A DNA stretch of 64,000 nt from NCBI RefSeq assembly GCF_009765985.1, contig NZ_LMUM01000028.1, positions 287,467 through 351,466 on the forward strand, read 5' to 3'. The position numbers and the translations under genes were made by a program. How positions within the stretch are numbered: the stretch's first letter is position 1; the number at the start of each line of letters is the position of its first letter. Below, piece after piece: positions 62,902-64,000 of this stretch. This stretch comes from Acidobacterium sp. S8. Its GTDB lineage: Bacteria; Acidobacteriota; Terriglobia; Terriglobales; Acidobacteriaceae. Under the pieces are notes generated by a model. That model was given only the letters and a program-made list of their open reading frames with translations, was not told the DNA's origin and searched no databases.

Positions 62902-64000
62902 ATGAATCGCAGAGATTTGGTGAAGCTCGGCGTCGCGCAGGCGGCTATGGTCGCAGTGCCAGGCGGCGTAGTTGTGCAAACAGCTGCTCAGGCCACTTCT
63001 AAAAATGCTGAAAGCGTAACAGTGAGCAATGCTCAATTTCAATTAACTGTCACGCCGAGTGAGAACCTACAGTGCCGCCTGCTCCATGTTCCTACGGGCA
63101 GAGTCTTGGCAGAAGACGCCTATTCTTATTCTTTCGGAACCCCTGTTTTCTCCCGAGTGCAGAAAGAGGGAAACTCTTTGTTGCTTCAAGGCAGCATCCC
63201 TAAAACAGGCATGATGATTCAGCACCGATTTACGGCGGATCCTGCGAACCCATGGATCGAGGAACAACTGGGACTTAGCAATCACGGGGATATTCCTCTC
63301 GATCTTCATGATGTTCGAACAGGATTCGTGCTCCCGGTTCCATTGCAGGGAAAGCAGGTGCCGGCGAGTTGGGCTGGATTTAAGTTCACTGCGGTCCCTT
63401 TCAGAAGAGACCCAGCGGGGCATGATGAACAATATGCAGATTTCACTTTAAACCAGGTGTTAAGCGAGCAGTATTTTTGTGAACTATGGTGGGATGAGAC
63501 TACTGTCACCTCAGCTTTTGCATCGGAAGCGTGGGCATGGACCGATGGTAAACAAGGATTTCTGATTACGAAATACAGCCCGGGGGGATTGGAGCTTGCC
63601 CTCTTAGATCGTGTAATTATCTCTCCGGGAAAGCCAGGCTTGCGCTGGGGAGGCGTCGGCATTTATCGCGGAAATCCTGAACATGGAGCCTGGCTGCAAC
63701 CGGGCGAGTCCCATCGCTTTGGGGCTACACGTATCAGTGCATATAAAGGCGACTGGCAGCAGGGCTATTACACTTTCCGCGCAGAGATGGAACAGCGTGG
63801 ACATGGTTGCCCACCAGGATTCAACGCGCCCATTCATTGGAACGAGATCTACGACAATAAATTATGGTGGTTGCCGGGCGATCAACAGGATGATCCTGCG
63901 ATGCGCAAAAAATATTACTCACTAGACAGCATGAAAGAAGAAGCTGCAAAGGCTAAAGAGATTGGTTGTGAGGCGTTGTACATGGACCCCGGATGGGACA
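62902..64000 (+). CDS. Tat-exported GH36-like alpha-galactosidase (partial, runs off the window)
   Basis: The gene is open from ATG 62902 to the end of the window (366 codons). A Tat-like signal NRRDLVKLGVAQAAMVAVPG is followed by a beta-sandwich domain (about 45-290, with GLSNHGDIPLDLHDVRTGFV and LRWGGVGIYRGNPEHGAWLQ). A linker leads to the start of the catalytic barrel, with EEAAKAKEIGCEALYMDPGW, the opening strand motif of GH36-type enzymes. The catalytic Asp residues lie beyond the window edge. GAGGAG precedes the ATG. Confidence 0.75.
   Translation, partial: MNRRDLVKLGVAQAAMVAVPGGVVVQTAAQATSKNAESVTVSNAQFQLTVTPSENLQCRLLHVPTGRVLAEDAYSYSFGTPVFSRVQKEGNSLLLQGSIPKTGMMIQHRFTADPANPWIEEQLGLSNHGDIPLDLHDVRTGFVLPVPLQGKQVPASWAGFKFTAVPFRRDPAGHDEQYADFTLNQVLSEQYFCELWWDETTVTSAFASEAWAWTDGKQGFLITKYSPGGLELALLDRVIISPGKPGLRWGGVGIYRGNPEHGAWLQPGESHRFGATRISAYKGDWQQGYYTFRAEMEQRGHGCPPGFNAPIHWNEIYDNKLWWLPGDQQDDPAMRKKYYSLDSMKEEAAKAKEIGCEALYMDPGWD

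Noticed and set aside
1-64000. CRISPR array, rRNA, or complete insertion sequence
   Set aside because: No regularly spaced repeats, rRNA segments or transposase genes with terminal repeats were seen on reading the window.

Overview
The window looks like chromosomal DNA of an acidobacterium, probably class Terriglobia (Acidobacteriaceae). The evidence is the protein repertoire: Oar-like TonB-dependent receptors with an N-terminal carboxypeptidase-regulatory domain, a PadR regulator next to an 'acidobacterial duplicated orphan' MacB/FtsX permease, an ASPIC/UnbV-TPR pair, Tat-exported glycoside hydrolases, and a membrane-anchored regulator of a type common in this group. The genus cannot be fixed from the sequence alone.

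Layout. 0-6 kb: tRNA-Gln(CTG), a P4-type integrase and an AlpA regulator mark the edge of an integrative element. Next comes a run of five truncated genes that abut each other (LysR N-terminus, GH27 middle, TonB receptor C-terminus, NAD-epimerase N-terminus, ABC-permease C-terminus). 6-16 kb: a secreted protein of unknown function, then a five-gene minus-strand operon reading asdA, aspT-like, porin, aspT-like, gadB. It looks like a complete amino-acid decarboxylation and antiport pathway for proton-motive energy or acid resistance. 16-20 kb: a single-domain receiver, a LuxR-type response regulator and a large NarL-type sensor kinase with a periplasmic ABC-substrate-binding-like sensor. 20-23 kb: a second patch of gene remnants, including the C-terminal part of a LysR regulator similar in family to the N-terminal remnant at 2.3 kb. 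23-31 kb: a carbohydrate locus (GH3, a transmembrane regulator, GH92, a novel Tat-exported protein) with a shared 13-bp inverted motif upstream of two of the enzymes. 31-38 kb: a TonB receptor, an ASPIC/UnbV protein and a TPR protein. 38-46 kb: an MFS transporter, PadR plus orphan permease, a frameshifted isoprenylcysteine methyltransferase-like gene divergent from a GbsR/MarR regulator, and an alpha/beta hydrolase. 46-54 kb: a very large GH54 arabinofuranosidase with a lamin-tail domain interrupted by repeats, a truncated sigma factor with a tiny zinc-finger partner, and an unrecognised orphan gene beside a recombinase remnant. 54-64 kb: a cysteine dioxygenase-rhodanese fusion, an AhpD-like protein running antisense through a CGNR regulator, a frameshifted EamA transporter, another TonB receptor, an SMP-30 lactonase and the start of a GH36-like alpha-galactosidase.

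How it fits together. Much of the intact gene content is plant or fungal polysaccharide uptake and breakdown (GH3, GH92, GH54, GH36-like, SMP-30, TonB receptors) plus an acid/energy module. Remnants and frameshifts are frequent, so the region is either a rearrangement hotspot or contains assembly and base errors. Long-read data would separate the two.
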